Source: Thermoplasmatales archaeon
Lineage (GTDB): Archaea > Thermoplasmatota > E2 > DHVEG-1
DNA length: 64,000 nucleotides
Reading direction: 5' to 3'
Assembly (NCBI GenBank): GCA_030672305.1
Contig: DAOVGR010000039.1
Coordinates: forward strand, 66,651-130,650
In this document: positions 45,561 to 54,455 of the stretch, piece by piece
Numbering within the stretch: the stretch's first letter is position 1
How the letters are laid out: every line of letters begins with the position of its first letter
Position numbers and translations under genes: made by a program
Notes under the pieces: generated by a model
Told to the model about the DNA's origin: nothing
Database searches by the model: none
The model's input: the letters and a program-made list of their open reading frames with translations, nothing else

Positions 45561-45950
45561 TTAATAAACAAAAGCTAGTAGTTTTCCTCCGATTCCATTT
45601 TTTCTTGCTTCATTCTGGGAAACAATTCCTTTTGTAGTTGTTAAAATCAATAATCCAAAATGTTGTGCAGGAAGATACCTTGATTCCCATTCGTCCAACT
45701 CATCTCTTTTTATAGGATATCTGGGTTTAATTACACCGCAGTTATTTATATTTCCAGTGAGCTTAACTTGAAAAACACCTGTTTTCCCATCATCAATATA
45801 TTCAAAATCTCCAATGTATCCTTTCTTTTTTAATAAATCTAAAACTCCACCTATAAGTTTTGAAGATGGTTGGATTTTACATGTACCTTTTCCTTTTATT
45901 TCAGCGTTTTTCATTGCGGACAATGCATTTGCTAGCGGATCGTTTAACAT
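45561..45950 (-). CDS. rps8: 30S ribosomal protein S8
   Basis: A 129 aa archaeal uS8 (DPLANALSAMKNAEIKGKGTC at the N-terminus, GLLILTTTKGIVSQNEARKNGIGGKLLAFVY at the end). It binds central-domain 16S rRNA. The order S14-S8-L6-L32e is standard for archaeal spc operons. Confidence 0.96.
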   Translation of the reverse strand: MLNDPLANALSAMKNAEIKGKGTCKIQPSSKLIGGVLDLLKKKGYIGDFEYIDDGKTGVFQVKLTGNINNCGVIKPRYPIKRDELDEWESRYLPAQHFGLLILTTTKGIVSQNEARKNGIGGKLLAFVY

Positions 45951-45965
45951 TTAAATCTTAGCCTC

Positions 45966-46121
45966 CTAAGAGTATTTTCTAAATCCCATTTCTTCAGCTT
46001 TTTCACGAAAGCATTGCCTGCACATATGCAGACCATATGCTCTTATTAATCCCCTTTTTCTTCCGCATCTTTCGCACCCTTTGATTCTACCATAGCTCTT
46101 TTGTTTCACTTTTATTTTCAC
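45966..46121 (-). CDS. rps14: 30S ribosomal protein S14, type Z
   Basis: A 51 aa zinc-type uS14. Cys pairs [10 protein letters not shown] and HMCRQCFRE bind zinc; the end GFRKYS is conserved. GTG 46121 is the start; its GTGA overlaps the TGA stop of L5, so translation is coupled. Too short for many gene callers, but unmistakable in sequence and position. Confidence 0.93.
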   Translation of the reverse strand: MKIKVKQKSYGRIKGCERCGRKRGLIRAYGLHMCRQCFREKAEEMGFRKYS

Positions 46122-46699
46122 TTAATAACCTCCACATTAAATGTTTCAGAGAAAAATTTAATGGTTTCTTCTTTTACCACCATATATCGATGCGGAATCT
46201 TTCTTCTTGCAATACGCCTTCGTTTAATTCTATAACCTGGTTTTTCCATTGTTATAGATATATCCATTCCAAATATGCCAATGTTTGGATCGTATTTTTG
46301 AGTCTTAAAAAGTGTATGATCAGGTATGCCAAATGATAGATTACCTTGATCATCAAATGAGTAATCTGCCATTTTATTTTCTCTAGTGTTTAATGCTTCT
46401 TTTAAAAATTCACGGGCATCTTTACCTCGAAGAGTTACCTTACATCCAATCGGCATCTGTTTTCTAAGGCCCCAATCCTTGTTAGTAGTATTGGAAAGGG
46501 TTTCTACTGGTTTGTGACCGGTTATGTTTTGTAATACAGTTTCTGCTTTTTTAAGCCGTTCACCTGCTTCACCAACTCCTATATTTATGGTAACCTTTTC
46601 AATTCTTGGAGAAAAAAGATATTTTTTCTTTTCTGGATCTAGCTTGGTTTTTTTCTTTGTTTGTTTTTTCTTTGTTACTTTGCTTTTTTCAGTACTCAT
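46118..46699 (-). CDS. rpl5: 50S ribosomal protein L5
   Basis: A 193 aa uL5 that binds 5S rRNA. Family segments: [38 protein letters not shown] and [23 protein letters not shown]. The Lys/Thr-rich first 25 residues are an extension compared with most archaeal L5. It overlaps S4e by 4 bases. Confidence 0.96.
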   Translation of the reverse strand: MSTEKSKVTKKKQTKKKTKLDPEKKKYLFSPRIEKVTINIGVGEAGERLKKAETVLQNITGHKPVETLSNTTNKDWGLRKQMPIGCKVTLRGKDAREFLKEALNTRENKMADYSFDDQGNLSFGIPDHTLFKTQKYDPNIGIFGMDISITMEKPGYRIKRRRIARRKIPHRYMVVKEETIKFFSETFNVEVIK

Positions 46700-47412
46700 T
46701 GTATTTTCACCTCTGGTAGTCCTATCACTGGTTTTGTCTTGCCAATTGGAAATACATACTTTTGAAGTGTTGAAAAATCATTTTTTCCTTTCATTTTTGT
46801 TAGATTTGGTTTTGAAGACGGGATAATTTCAATATCTTCAATATTTGCTACCTCTCCAATATGGCTACCACCGATGATCATTGATATTGTTCCTTTTTCA
46901 AATTTAAAGATATCATCGATTTTTTCATCTTTAAAGGATATTTTTAAAACATCTCCGGTTTTATATTCATCTTTTTTTACAAGTTTGTTCTTACCATCAT
47001 GGAGATTGATTTGTATTTTTTTCCCTTTTGCAATTGTTTTGTTTTCTATTCTACATAATTTCCAAGTAGCTTCATTTGATGATATTGGAATAAGTATTAA
47101 TTTACCCCTTCTGTTAAATAAAACTCGATAATCTTTTTTTATTTTTGGAATTGAGATTACATCCATAAATCCACAGGGAAACTTATGGTTTTTTCTAATA
47201 ATTCCGTCTACTAGAACCTCAGCATTTGATATGATTCTTTTTGTTTCTTTTAAGGTATCAGCAAGATTTAAGTAATTTCTAATAACTAGGCCAAGTGGTA
47301 TGGATTTTTCTAATGAATGTGGGCCTGGTGATGATTTAACAGTCCAAGTTTCTTCCTTTCTATGAATTTGCAGTGTTCTTGGAGCATTTAGTCTCTTTAA
47401 GTGTTTACTCAT
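46696..47412 (-). CDS. rps4e: 30S ribosomal protein S4e
   Basis: A 238 aa eS4 with an S4-type RNA-binding region (SIPLGLVIRNYLNLADTLKETKRIISNAEVLVDGIIRKNHKFPCGFMDVISIPKI) and a KOW motif (FEKGTISMIIGGSHIGEVANIEDIEI). Present in Archaea and eukaryotes. Overlaps L24 by 4 bases. Confidence 0.96.
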   Translation of the reverse strand: MSKHLKRLNAPRTLQIHRKEETWTVKSSPGPHSLEKSIPLGLVIRNYLNLADTLKETKRIISNAEVLVDGIIRKNHKFPCGFMDVISIPKIKKDYRVLFNRRGKLILIPISSNEATWKLCRIENKTIAKGKKIQINLHDGKNKLVKKDEYKTGDVLKISFKDEKIDDIFKFEKGTISMIIGGSHIGEVANIEDIEIIPSSKPNLTKMKGKNDFSTLQKYVFPIGKTKPVIGLPEVKIQ

Positions 47413-48107
47413 TTATTTTCCTCCTTTTTCTTTGTTGTTTTTACAGGAGTCTTTTTGGTTGTTTTCTTTTTAGATGACGTTGTTGCTGGTTTCTTATCAG
47501 ATTTAGCTTTCTTTTTTGGTTCTTCTTTTTTAGTTTCTGCTTTCGGAACAGATTTTTTTTCGACCTTAGCTTTTGGCTTTTCCTCTTCTTGTTTTTGTTC
47601 TGGTTTTTCTTTTGGTTCTTCAGATTCCTCTTCTATGGCCTCTTCCTCTTCTTTTAGGGCTTTAGCTTCCTCTTCTTTTTTTCTCTCCTCTTCTTTTGCG
47701 ATTTTTATCTGTTCTTTTGCTTCTGCTTCAATTTCTTTTTTAGCATCTTCTGAAAGATTTCGTTCAAGTTTTTTTCTTCGCCATTTATCAGTTAGATTTA
47801 ATTTTGTGATTATTACATTACTTGAATGAATAGGTTTTGCGATTTTGTTTCCATCTGCTTTAGACATTGTAATGCCTTCAATTTCGATACATCTTTTTTT
47901 TACATTTACTTTTACAATTTTGTCTTCATGACCCTTAAAGCTTCCTCTCATTACTCTAATAGAATCTCCTCTCACAACAGGTACTGCTCTTTTGTCATAT
48001 TTTAATAAAAGATTTTCTTCAAGATGAGCACCAATAAATTTTCTCTTTATATGAAGAGGAGCGTTGAACATTTTTTTTCTCTGTTTTCTTGGTTTCTTTG
48101 ACATCAT
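47409..48107 (-). CDS. rpl24: 50S ribosomal protein L24 with long charged C-terminal tail
   Basis: A 232 aa uL24. The first 115 residues are the normal protein (KPRKQRKKMFNAPLHIKRKFIGAHLEENLL, KOW region VVRGDSIRVMRGSFKGHEDKIVKVNVKK). A Glu/Lys-dominated tail of about 100 residues follows (alternating acidic then basic blocks), unlike the short tail common in other archaea. The start may be either of the first two Met. Confidence 0.95.
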   Translation of the reverse strand: MMSKKPRKQRKKMFNAPLHIKRKFIGAHLEENLLLKYDKRAVPVVRGDSIRVMRGSFKGHEDKIVKVNVKKRCIEIEGITMSKADGNKIAKPIHSSNVIITKLNLTDKWRRKKLERNLSEDAKKEIEAEAKEQIKIAKEEERKKEEEAKALKEEEEAIEEESEEPKEKPEQKQEEEKPKAKVEKKSVPKAETKKEEPKKKAKSDKKPATTSSKKKTTKKTPVKTTKKKEENK

Positions 48108-48117
48108 TTCTATTCCC

Positions 48118-48516
48118 TCATACTATTACAGATGCATTTGAAGCAATCTTAGGGTATCTCTCTGCTGCTTCTAATGCAACAGGACCCTTTATCATAGATC
48201 CTTTTGTTTCTCCTGTTTCTGTTACTATTACTGCGGCATTATCTTCAAATTGGACCATTGTTCCATCAGATCTTCTAAATGGTCTTCTTTGACGTACTAT
48301 CACTGCTCTAAGAAGTTGTCGTCTCATGTCAGCAGCTCCTTTTTTAACACTTATAATAACCATATCTCCAACTCCTGCCTTAGGGTAACGTCTATGTGTA
48401 CCCTTAAGCTTTGGAGTCATTACGATTTGAACTACTTTAGCACCTGTATTATCAATGCATTCCATACGGGCTCCTACTGGAAGTCCCCTCATTGCTCTAC
48501 CCGCTATACCTTTCAT
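48118..48516 (-). CDS. rpl14: 50S ribosomal protein L14
   Basis: A 132 aa archaeal uL14 with GLPVGARMECIDNTGAKVVQIV, GDMVIISVKKGAADMRRQLLRAVIVRQRRPFRRSDGTMVQFEDNAAVIVTE. It is 10 bp upstream of L24 in the standard order. Normal in every respect. Confidence 0.97.
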   Translation of the reverse strand: MKGIAGRAMRGLPVGARMECIDNTGAKVVQIVMTPKLKGTHRRYPKAGVGDMVIISVKKGAADMRRQLLRAVIVRQRRPFRRSDGTMVQFEDNAAVIVTETGETKGSMIKGPVALEAAERYPKIASNASVIV

Positions 48517-48528
48517 ATTATTTCACCA

Positions 48529-48876
48529 TTATAATTTTTCAATAGTAACAAATGAAACTGTTTTGCTGAGTGGTCTACATTCAGCAATTCTAACCTTATC
48601 TCCTACTTTTGTTTTTATACATGGAGGACAATGTGCAGGATATGTTGAAGTTCTTTTTTCATATCTTTCGTATTTTGGTACATAATGCATGTATTCCCTA
48701 TTAACTAAAATTGAATCTTGCATTTTTGTTGCTGAAACAACTCCAGTTATGATTTGTCCTCTAACAGGTAAAGTACCATGAAATGGACAGTTTTTATCAT
48801 TACAACTTTCACTAGGAGTTTTAACATTAAGTCCAATATTTCTTGTTTCTACTTTTTTTTCTGCCAATATTTTCAC
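48529..48876 (-). CDS. rps17: 30S ribosomal protein S17
   Basis: A 115 aa archaeal uS17 ([82 protein letters not shown]). The longer N-terminus with DKNCPFHG is common to the archaeal form. Overlaps rnp1 by 4 bases. Confidence 0.97.
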   Translation of the reverse strand: MKILAEKKVETRNIGLNVKTPSESCNDKNCPFHGTLPVRGQIITGVVSATKMQDSILVNREYMHYVPKYERYEKRTSTYPAHCPPCIKTKVGDKVRIAECRPLSKTVSFVTIEKL

Positions 48877-49136
48877 CTTACTTTTTTTATTCTTTCTTCA
48901 GGTCTAAATGCTATTTTTGAACCATTAATGGTAATTCTTTTTCCTTTATACTCGAATTCAAATGATGCAATATTTTTTGCAATTTTTTTCTTTTTATCCT
49001 CAATTTCTAAGAGGAAGGTGTTCTTTGTCTCATCTACTATTATGCCAGATTTTCCTATCCAGCTTGGATCTTTGCAATCCTTAATTTTTACATGCAGTCC
49101 TATGAGTTCGTCTCTTGCGAGTGTTTTTTCATCCAT
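48873..49136 (-). CDS. rnp1: Ribonuclease P protein component 1 (Rpp29)
   Basis: An 87 aa Rpp29/Pop4 homolog, a protein subunit of archaeal RNase P that helps to process tRNA 5' ends. Recognisable by [36 protein letters not shown] and [19 protein letters not shown]. Its place between eIF1 and S17 is conserved in Archaea. Confidence 0.93.
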   Translation of the reverse strand: MDEKTLARDELIGLHVKIKDCKDPSWIGKSGIIVDETKNTFLLEIEDKKKKIAKNIASFEFEYKGKRITINGSKIAFRPEERIKKVR

Positions 49137-49193
49137 ACTATCCTCTCTTAGAGAATATCAGCTGCATAGGATTGTTGAATTGGATTTGAATAT

Positions 49194-49493
49194 CTATATT
49201 AAATCAACTGTAAATCCCATTTTCTCCAATGTTTCCTTTACTTTTTTTCTGTGGTCACCTTGAAGTTCAATTTTCCCTTCTTTTATTGTTCCGCCACATG
49301 CACATTTAGATTTGAGCTGTGTTATTAGTCCATTTATATCAAGTTCATGGGGATCTATTCCATCTACGATGGTCATCATCTTCCCATAGCGTCTCTTATC
49401 GATAGCAATATTGATCTTTTGTTGTTCTCTTGCGATATCTTCACAGACACAGATTTCCTTAGGCAGACCACATACTTCACATATGTCGCTCAT
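49194..49493 (-). CDS. sui1: Translation initiation factor aIF1 (SUI1)
   Basis: A 99 aa SUI1-family protein. It has an N-terminal CEVCGLPKEICVC zinc-like pair and the eIF1 fold segments KRRYGKMMTIVDGID, LITQLKSKCACGGTIKEGKIELQGDHRKKVKETLEKMGF. aIF1 selects start codons on the 30S subunit. A 57-bp gap follows before rnp1. Confidence 0.94.
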   Translation of the reverse strand: MSDICEVCGLPKEICVCEDIAREQQKINIAIDKRRYGKMMTIVDGIDPHELDINGLITQLKSKCACGGTIKEGKIELQGDHRKKVKETLEKMGFTVDLI

Positions 49494-49694
49494 TTATTTT
49501 TCTCCTTCCTCCCGCATGATAGTAAGTAGCTTTGCAATTTCCATTCTTATTTGTCTTATCTTACCTGGTGACGGAGGTGAACCTCCCATTGCGGCTACTC
49601 CCCTTTCATGCATAAGTTCGCTTTTCAATTCATTTAATTTTTCAAGCCTTCCATCAGGAGTTAATTCTCTAATCTCTTTTGCTTTTAGAACCAT
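49494..49694 (-). CDS. rpl29: 50S ribosomal protein L29
   Basis: A 66 aa uL29 (KAKEIRELTPDGRLEKLNELKSELMHERG, KIRQIRMEIAKLLTIMREE), two antiparallel helices as usual. It abuts S3 and aIF1 without spacing. Confidence 0.95.
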   Translation of the reverse strand: MVLKAKEIRELTPDGRLEKLNELKSELMHERGVAAMGGSPPSPGKIRQIRMEIAKLLTIMREEGEK

Positions 49695-50555
49695 TTAGGC
49701 AACCTCTTCAAGCAATTTCTTTAAACTTTTTACAATATTTTCAGCTGTTTTACCACCAATACCATTAATTGTTGCTAAATCATCAACATCCATTTCAAAT
49801 AATTCCTCAAGAGACTTAATCCCTGCCTTTTCAAATTTCTTGACTATAGATGGACCAATTCCTTGGATCTCTGTAAGTTTCTTGAGATCTGTTTTTTTCT
49901 TAGGTTTTGTTTCTTCTTTTTTCTCTTCAGCTTTCTCAACTTTTGGTTTTTCTTCTTTTTCAATATGAATTTTAATTTCATCAGGTAATTTAGCATCGGG
50001 TTTCATAATACTAACTTTAACTCCAAGAACACCTGGCTTTAATTTAGCTACTGCGTAACCTCTATTCATCACCTCTCTTGCTGTTTCACCACAATATTTA
50101 ACATGACCTTCGGTAAATTTCTCAGTTCTATGTCTTGCACCTGTAAGTTTTCCAGCAATTATTACCTGGCATCCTTTAGCTCCGGCTTCCATAATTCTTC
50201 TGACAGTTGAATGTCCGGCCCGTCTAAAATGCCAACCTCGCTCAAGTGCTTCAGCAAGTTTTTCTGCCATTATTTGAGCATTAAGTGAGGCTCTTCCTCC
50301 TGCTTCTTCAATTTCAATTTGAGGATTATCCACTTTAAAATTTTCTCTAATTGCTTCAGTAAGTTCTTTTATTTTAGATCCACCCTTACCAATTACCATA
50401 CCAGGCCGTTCTACTAGTATATTTATCCTTGTCCCCATAGGGGTTCTTTGGATTGTCATCCCTCCAAAACCTGCACCCTCAATTTTTTTTATTAGAAACT
50501 CTTTTATCAATATCCTGTTTGTATTTTCTCTAATGAATTTACGTTCACCAGTCAT
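49695..50555 (-). CDS. rps3: 30S ribosomal protein S3 with C-terminal helix-hairpin-helix domain
   Basis: A 286 aa uS3. The N-terminal KH domain (about 18-90, GMVIGKGGSKIKELTEAI) and S3 C-terminal domain (GCQVIIAGKLTGARHRTEKFTEGHVKYCGE) are normal. A Lys/Glu linker then leads to a helix-hairpin-helix pair (about 226-286, LTEIQGIGPSIVKKFEKAGIKSLEELF, DLATINGIGGKTAENIVKSL) of the type that binds nucleic acid. The same domain type is found on the L32e N-terminus of this operon. Confidence 0.95.
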   Translation of the reverse strand: MTGERKFIRENTNRILIKEFLIKKIEGAGFGGMTIQRTPMGTRINILVERPGMVIGKGGSKIKELTEAIRENFKVDNPQIEIEEAGGRASLNAQIMAEKLAEALERGWHFRRAGHSTVRRIMEAGAKGCQVIIAGKLTGARHRTEKFTEGHVKYCGETAREVMNRGYAVAKLKPGVLGVKVSIMKPDAKLPDEIKIHIEKEEKPKVEKAEEKKEETKPKKKTDLKKLTEIQGIGPSIVKKFEKAGIKSLEELFEMDVDDLATINGIGGKTAENIVKSLKKLLEEVA

Positions 50556-50998
50556 TACTCTACCTCTTCAATGATTATTTCAATATTAGTTGTTTTTGTG
50601 TTCTTGTCAGAAGCTCTTCCGTGGGCTCTTTGCATAATTCCTCTAATAACTCTTCCCCCATATGTTGATATATGAGAGATTTTCATGTTTTCTGGATCAA
50701 ATCCTTTATATTCTGCGTTATTTTCTGCATTTTCAAGTGTTTTTAACATATGCCTTGCAGCCTTTTGTGGGTAACTTCCGGGTCCAATACCCTTTTGATG
50801 AGATCTCTTTCTCTTATGAAAGATTGTAGGTAGGGCCCGCTTCATCTCAATTATTTCATTTAGAAATTTCTTGGCATCCTCTATTTTCATGCCTTTTATA
50901 CCATGCGCTAGGTTTTCAGAATCCTTTCTTGAGCAATGAAGCTCATAGCCATATGCTTTAGCTGTTTTATCAGGATCAATATCTGTTGAATATTTCAT
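50555..50998 (-). CDS. rpl22: 50S ribosomal protein L22
   Basis: A 147 aa archaeal uL22 (GIKGMKIEDAKKFLNEIIEMKRALPTIFHKRKRSHQKG, HMLKTLENAENNAEYKG, THISTYGG-like ISHISTYGGRVIRGIMQRAHGRASDK). It lines the exit tunnel. It shares one base with S3. Confidence 0.96.
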   Translation of the reverse strand: MKYSTDIDPDKTAKAYGYELHCSRKDSENLAHGIKGMKIEDAKKFLNEIIEMKRALPTIFHKRKRSHQKGIGPGSYPQKAARHMLKTLENAENNAEYKGFDPENMKISHISTYGGRVIRGIMQRAHGRASDKNTKTTNIEIIIEEVE

Positions 50999-51004
50999 TT
51001 TTCA

Positions 51005-51460
51005 TCACTTTAATGGCATATATTTAGATGATCTAGTAGCACCTACTCCTGGACCTGTATGCTTAACCTTCTGACGTGACAATGCAAATTCTCCTAAATA
51101 ATGTCCAATCATATCTGGTTGAATATCTACACGTTGAAATTCTTTACCATTATGAACATGAATAATATGACCAATAAAATTGGGAAGTATTATCATATCT
51201 CTACAATGTGTTCTAATCATGTCTCCTGTATTGGCTTTTTCTATGTCTTTGAGAAGCTTGTCTTGTTTTTCTGTAAGTCCTCTTTTAATTGTCCTTCGCA
51301 TCCTTGATGGAAGAAAAGGTAAAAGTTCCTCAATAGAAAGTTTTTTTAATTCTTCAAGGGTCATACCACGATAAGAAAATTCTTTCTTTTTAATCTCGAT
51401 TTTTTTCCTTCTGGCTTTTCTTTTGCTCCTTGCAGAACTCCTAAAACCCTTTGATGCCAT
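51005..51460 (-). CDS. rps19: 30S ribosomal protein S19
   Basis: A 151 aa archaeal uS19 (FSYRGMTLEELKKLSIEELLPFLPSRMRRTIKRGL, THCRDMIILPNFIGHIIHVHNGKEFQRVDIQPDMIGHYLGEFALSRQKVKHTGPGVGATRSSKYMPLK). The basic first 25 residues are a normal archaeal extension. Confidence 0.97.
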   Translation of the reverse strand: MASKGFRSSARSKRKARRKKIEIKKKEFSYRGMTLEELKKLSIEELLPFLPSRMRRTIKRGLTEKQDKLLKDIEKANTGDMIRTHCRDMIILPNFIGHIIHVHNGKEFQRVDIQPDMIGHYLGEFALSRQKVKHTGPGVGATRSSKYMPLK

Positions 51461-51463
51461 TTA

Positions 51464-52174
51464 TTACTTCCTCCCAGTTCGTTTAGCAGCTAAACTTCCT
51501 ACTTTCCTACCTGGTGACGCGCCACGTTTAACAGTGGATGGTTTACCAACATGCTGATGACCTCCACCACCATGAGGGTGACTTACAGCACACATTGCTA
51601 CCCCTCTTACGACTGGATATTGTTTACCTCTTTTTTTATAGGAATAATATTTATTACCTGCCTTAAGAAATGGTTTGTCTTTTCTTCCCCCACCAGCAGC
51701 AATTCCTATTGCAGCTCTGCATGTTGATTCAATAGTTTTAAATTGACCTGACGGTAGTTGTATGACCGTATTAGTTTTATCATGAGAAACTACTGAGGCA
51801 GTACTACCACCAGCTCTGACAAGTTTTCCGCCATCACCTGGTGATAACTCTATATTATAAATAGGGGCTCCTTCAGGTATTTTTCCAATAGGTAAAACAT
51901 AACCAGCTACAATTTCATTTTTTTTGTCTGTGAACTTTATCCTGTCTCCATTTTTAATTCCTTCTGGAGCTAAGATAGAAATTATTTTATTATTTTTCAA
52001 CTTAACATTTGCAATTGGTGCAGTACGACCAGGATCATGAAGGATATCTATTATTACTCCTTCAGTTTCTTCAAATTTCTGAGAATATTTAATTTTCCCT
52101 TTGAATCTATGGGATGGGGAATTGAATTTGCTTTTTGTTCGCCCTCTTCTTTGTTGTATCAATCTTTTTCCCAT
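51464..52174 (-). CDS. rpl2: 50S ribosomal protein L2
   Basis: A 236 aa uL2, which is needed for subunit association and peptidyl-transferase centre structure. The C-terminal GVAMCAVSHPHGGGGHQHVGKPSTVKRGASPGRKVG holds the conserved His. The N-terminus is QQRRGRTKSKFNSPSHRFKG. Normal archaeal length. Confidence 0.97.
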   Translation of the reverse strand: MGKRLIQQRRGRTKSKFNSPSHRFKGKIKYSQKFEETEGVIIDILHDPGRTAPIANVKLKNNKIISILAPEGIKNGDRIKFTDKKNEIVAGYVLPIGKIPEGAPIYNIELSPGDGGKLVRAGGSTASVVSHDKTNTVIQLPSGQFKTIESTCRAAIGIAAGGGRKDKPFLKAGNKYYSYKKRGKQYPVVRGVAMCAVSHPHGGGGHQHVGKPSTVKRGASPGRKVGSLAAKRTGRK

Positions 52175-52184
52175 TTTTTTACCT

Positions 52185-52442
52185 CTAGAATATTCCGATT
52201 CTCATGCCTATATCTTCAGCTTTGAATTCAGGCATAAAAATAACAATTGCATGTTTTCCTCCCTTTGTTATCCTGGTATTAACTTTTTTTACTTTAACTT
52301 CGAACATTTTTTCAATTGCCTTCTTAATAGTTATTTTATTTGCGTCTCTTTTAACAACAAATTCTAAAGCATTGTTTTTTTCCATGAAATTCATAGTTTT
52401 TTCTGTTACAAAGGGGTGAAAAATTATTTTATATGGATCCAT
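52185..52442 (-). CDS. rpl23: 50S ribosomal protein L23
   Basis: An 85 aa uL23 (IIFHPFVTEKTMNFMEKNNALEFVVKRDANKITIKKAIEKMFEVKVKKVNTRITKGGKHAIV). It is a tunnel-exit protein and docking point for SRP and other factors. It touches the L4 stop. Confidence 0.96.
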   Translation of the reverse strand: MDPYKIIFHPFVTEKTMNFMEKNNALEFVVKRDANKITIKKAIEKMFEVKVKKVNTRITKGGKHAIVIFMPEFKAEDIGMRIGIF

Positions 52443-53203
52443 TACTTTGTCCCCCCTATTTCTTTGAGAGCAGATTTTGTAATTATTGTGAGTCTGCCTG
52501 CATCTCCACCTGGTGCTAAATGTTCAATATTAATCTTTTTTGGTTTGACAACTTCAACACCTAATAGATTTCTTGAACTCTTTTTGATATCCTCTTTACC
52601 AGTAACAATTAGAATAGATTTTGGAGTTTTGTATTTCCTTCCTCTTGATTTTCCTTTACCTGCCCGTATATGTTTTCCATTTGCAGCCCTTAGAATATCA
52701 TCATATATTCCAATTTTATCAAGAGTATTAATAACATCTTTTGTTTTCTTTAAGTTTTCAAACTTGTCATCAATGATGATTGGTAAGGTAATATTTTCAT
52801 TAAACTTGTGACCTCTATTAGTAACAATTTCTTTGTCTGCTGTTGCCGCAATTGCAGAATTCTTTGCCAAGAGTTTTTCCTTTTTATTTATCTTTTCTTT
52901 CCAATTTTTTTCTGCTTTAGGAGGATGAGCTCTTCTCCCTCCAACTACACATGGTGCGAGTGCTCCTCGCCTACCTGAGGTTAGTCTTGGTACACGAGAC
53001 ATCCCTCTACCCTTTCCAACAGAAGCTGTTGCATGTCTGGTGCCAGCGAGCGGATAAGCTCCATAAGGTTGCCGCTTATTTGAACTTAGAACATTAAAAG
53101 ATTTTCTTATAATATCTGGTCTATATGGAGTATTAAAAACCTCTGGTAAATCAATTTTTTCTGAAGAAGAACCATCAAGACCATACACATTTACCTTAAC
53201 CAT
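52442..53203 (-). CDS. rpl4: 50S ribosomal protein L4 (L1e)
   Basis: A 253 aa archaeal uL4 (GKGRGMSRVPRLTSGRRGALAPCVVGGRRAHPPK with the tunnel loop, ending HLAPGGDAGRLTIITKSALKEIG). In some bacteria L4 regulates its own operon; no such evidence here. Follows L3 by 2 bp. Confidence 0.97.
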   Translation of the reverse strand: MVKVNVYGLDGSSSEKIDLPEVFNTPYRPDIIRKSFNVLSSNKRQPYGAYPLAGTRHATASVGKGRGMSRVPRLTSGRRGALAPCVVGGRRAHPPKAEKNWKEKINKKEKLLAKNSAIAATADKEIVTNRGHKFNENITLPIIIDDKFENLKKTKDVINTLDKIGIYDDILRAANGKHIRAGKGKSRGRKYKTPKSILIVTGKEDIKKSSRNLLGVEVVKPKKINIEHLAPGGDAGRLTIITKSALKEIGGTK

Positions 53204-53205
53204 GA

Positions 53206-54198
53206 TTATACTCCTTGTTTACTTGTTGTAGAAATGTAACTAATTTCTGGTTTCTCTATCTTAACTCCACGTTGATATCTAATTGCATCTCTCATACTGA
53301 TAAGTCTCTTCGCAGGTCCTGGTATTGAACCATGTAATAGTACATATGAATTTCTGATAACTCCATAATTTGGAAAGCCACCTGCTGGTGTAATTTCTTC
53401 ACCGACATCTCCTACTTTAAGGACACGCTTGTTATATTCAGTTCTTTGATGATATCCCATTTGACCTGCTTGTGGAACAGTTGTTTGAATCCAATTAGGA
53501 TGCCAGGAACCTGCAGTTCCAATCATTCTTCTATGTTTTGAATTTTTATGAGTTAATAATTTTACTCCCCATCTTTTAACATGACCCTGGAATCCTTTGC
53601 CCTTAGTAATGGCTATTGTATCAATCATATCTCCTTCTTTTAGTGCATCATTTATTTTTACTTCTTTGCCAAGTATATCCTTGACATATTTTATTTGTTC
53701 CTCAATTGTTCCTCCACTTATTCTGAACTCTCTGATTTCAGGTGATTTCTTTGGGATACCTGTTACAAGCTTTGGCTGGGTATAAACAATAACTCTAATT
53801 TCATCTGCATTTTTTGTAAAATCCCATTTTTTCTTCAACTCTTTCTTTGAGAGGGGTAACTTTTTCGATAATTCCGGATCCAATTTATCTGCCCATATCT
53901 CCCCTATGGTTTGCAACCCATGAACTGATTTTTGATAAGCTCTAACCGCAGCAACTTTAATTGGTGGAGTTTCGACAACTGAAACTGGCATAGCTACTTC
54001 TCTTCCTGATGTAGTTGAAGTTGGTCTGTAGTCAACAACAAAAGCATGGGTCATACCTGCTTTATATCCTAGAAAACCTTGTATCTTGGGCTTATCATTA
54101 CCTTCGGGCCAACTTTTGATATGTGGTGTTTCAGCTCTAGCTCTTTTCCTAGGCGAAAAGCCCATAGATCCTCTTCTTGGATGATGTCTCTTAGACAT
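53206..54198 (-). CDS. rpl3: 50S ribosomal protein L3
   Basis: A 330 aa archaeal uL3 and first gene of the ribosomal operon. Motifs: RHHPRRGSMGFSPRKRARAETP, GFLGYKAGMTHAFV, GKGFQGHVKRWGVKLLTHKNSKHRRMIGTAGSWHPNW and HQRTEYNKRVLKVG. ATG 54198 follows AGGTGAGGG, a strong ribosome binding site. Confidence 0.97.
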   Translation of the reverse strand: MSKRHHPRRGSMGFSPRKRARAETPHIKSWPEGNDKPKIQGFLGYKAGMTHAFVVDYRPTSTTSGREVAMPVSVVETPPIKVAAVRAYQKSVHGLQTIGEIWADKLDPELSKKLPLSKKELKKKWDFTKNADEIRVIVYTQPKLVTGIPKKSPEIREFRISGGTIEEQIKYVKDILGKEVKINDALKEGDMIDTIAITKGKGFQGHVKRWGVKLLTHKNSKHRRMIGTAGSWHPNWIQTTVPQAGQMGYHQRTEYNKRVLKVGDVGEEITPAGGFPNYGVIRNSYVLLHGSIPGPAKRLISMRDAIRYQRGVKIEKPEISYISTTSKQGV

Positions 54199-54290
54199 AA
54201 ATTACCCTCACCTTGTTGAGTTATATGATATAGTCATCTTGATTTAAATCCAAACCGTGACATTTCACATTTAGCCAAAAATATTGATAG

Positions 54291-54338
54291 GCTGTCTGGT
54301 GGCGGGATTCTTAAAGAATTGCCCGATAGATGTCTGGT
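54291..54338 (-). promoter_or_regulatory. Structured GC-rich island upstream of the ribosomal operon
   Basis: Within a 257-bp AT-rich gap (54199-54455), the word TGTCTGGT occurs at 54293-54300 and again at 54331-54338. Between them GGGATTC and GAATTGCCC can fold into a hairpin. A TATATATG/TATTTATA-like box lies about 40 bp beyond (54365-54385), so the element would be in the 5' leader of the L3 mRNA, about 95-160 nt before the ATG. It may be a leader regulatory structure, or a small RNA. Strand is inferred from the operon. Confidence 0.4.
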
Positions 54339-54455
54339 AAGGACAAGGAATAAAGGCATAATAGATATCATATATAAATATTACTAATCAGAAAATACTT
54401 CTAAAAAAAGCTATCAATTGGTAATAATAAACATAATAAAAGTTTATTAGAAAAT

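Noticed and set aside
47401-47829. Ser/Phe-rich plus-strand frame of 142 codons opposite L24
   Set aside because: It is the mirror image of the Lys/Glu-rich tail codons of L24, a typical antisense shadow.
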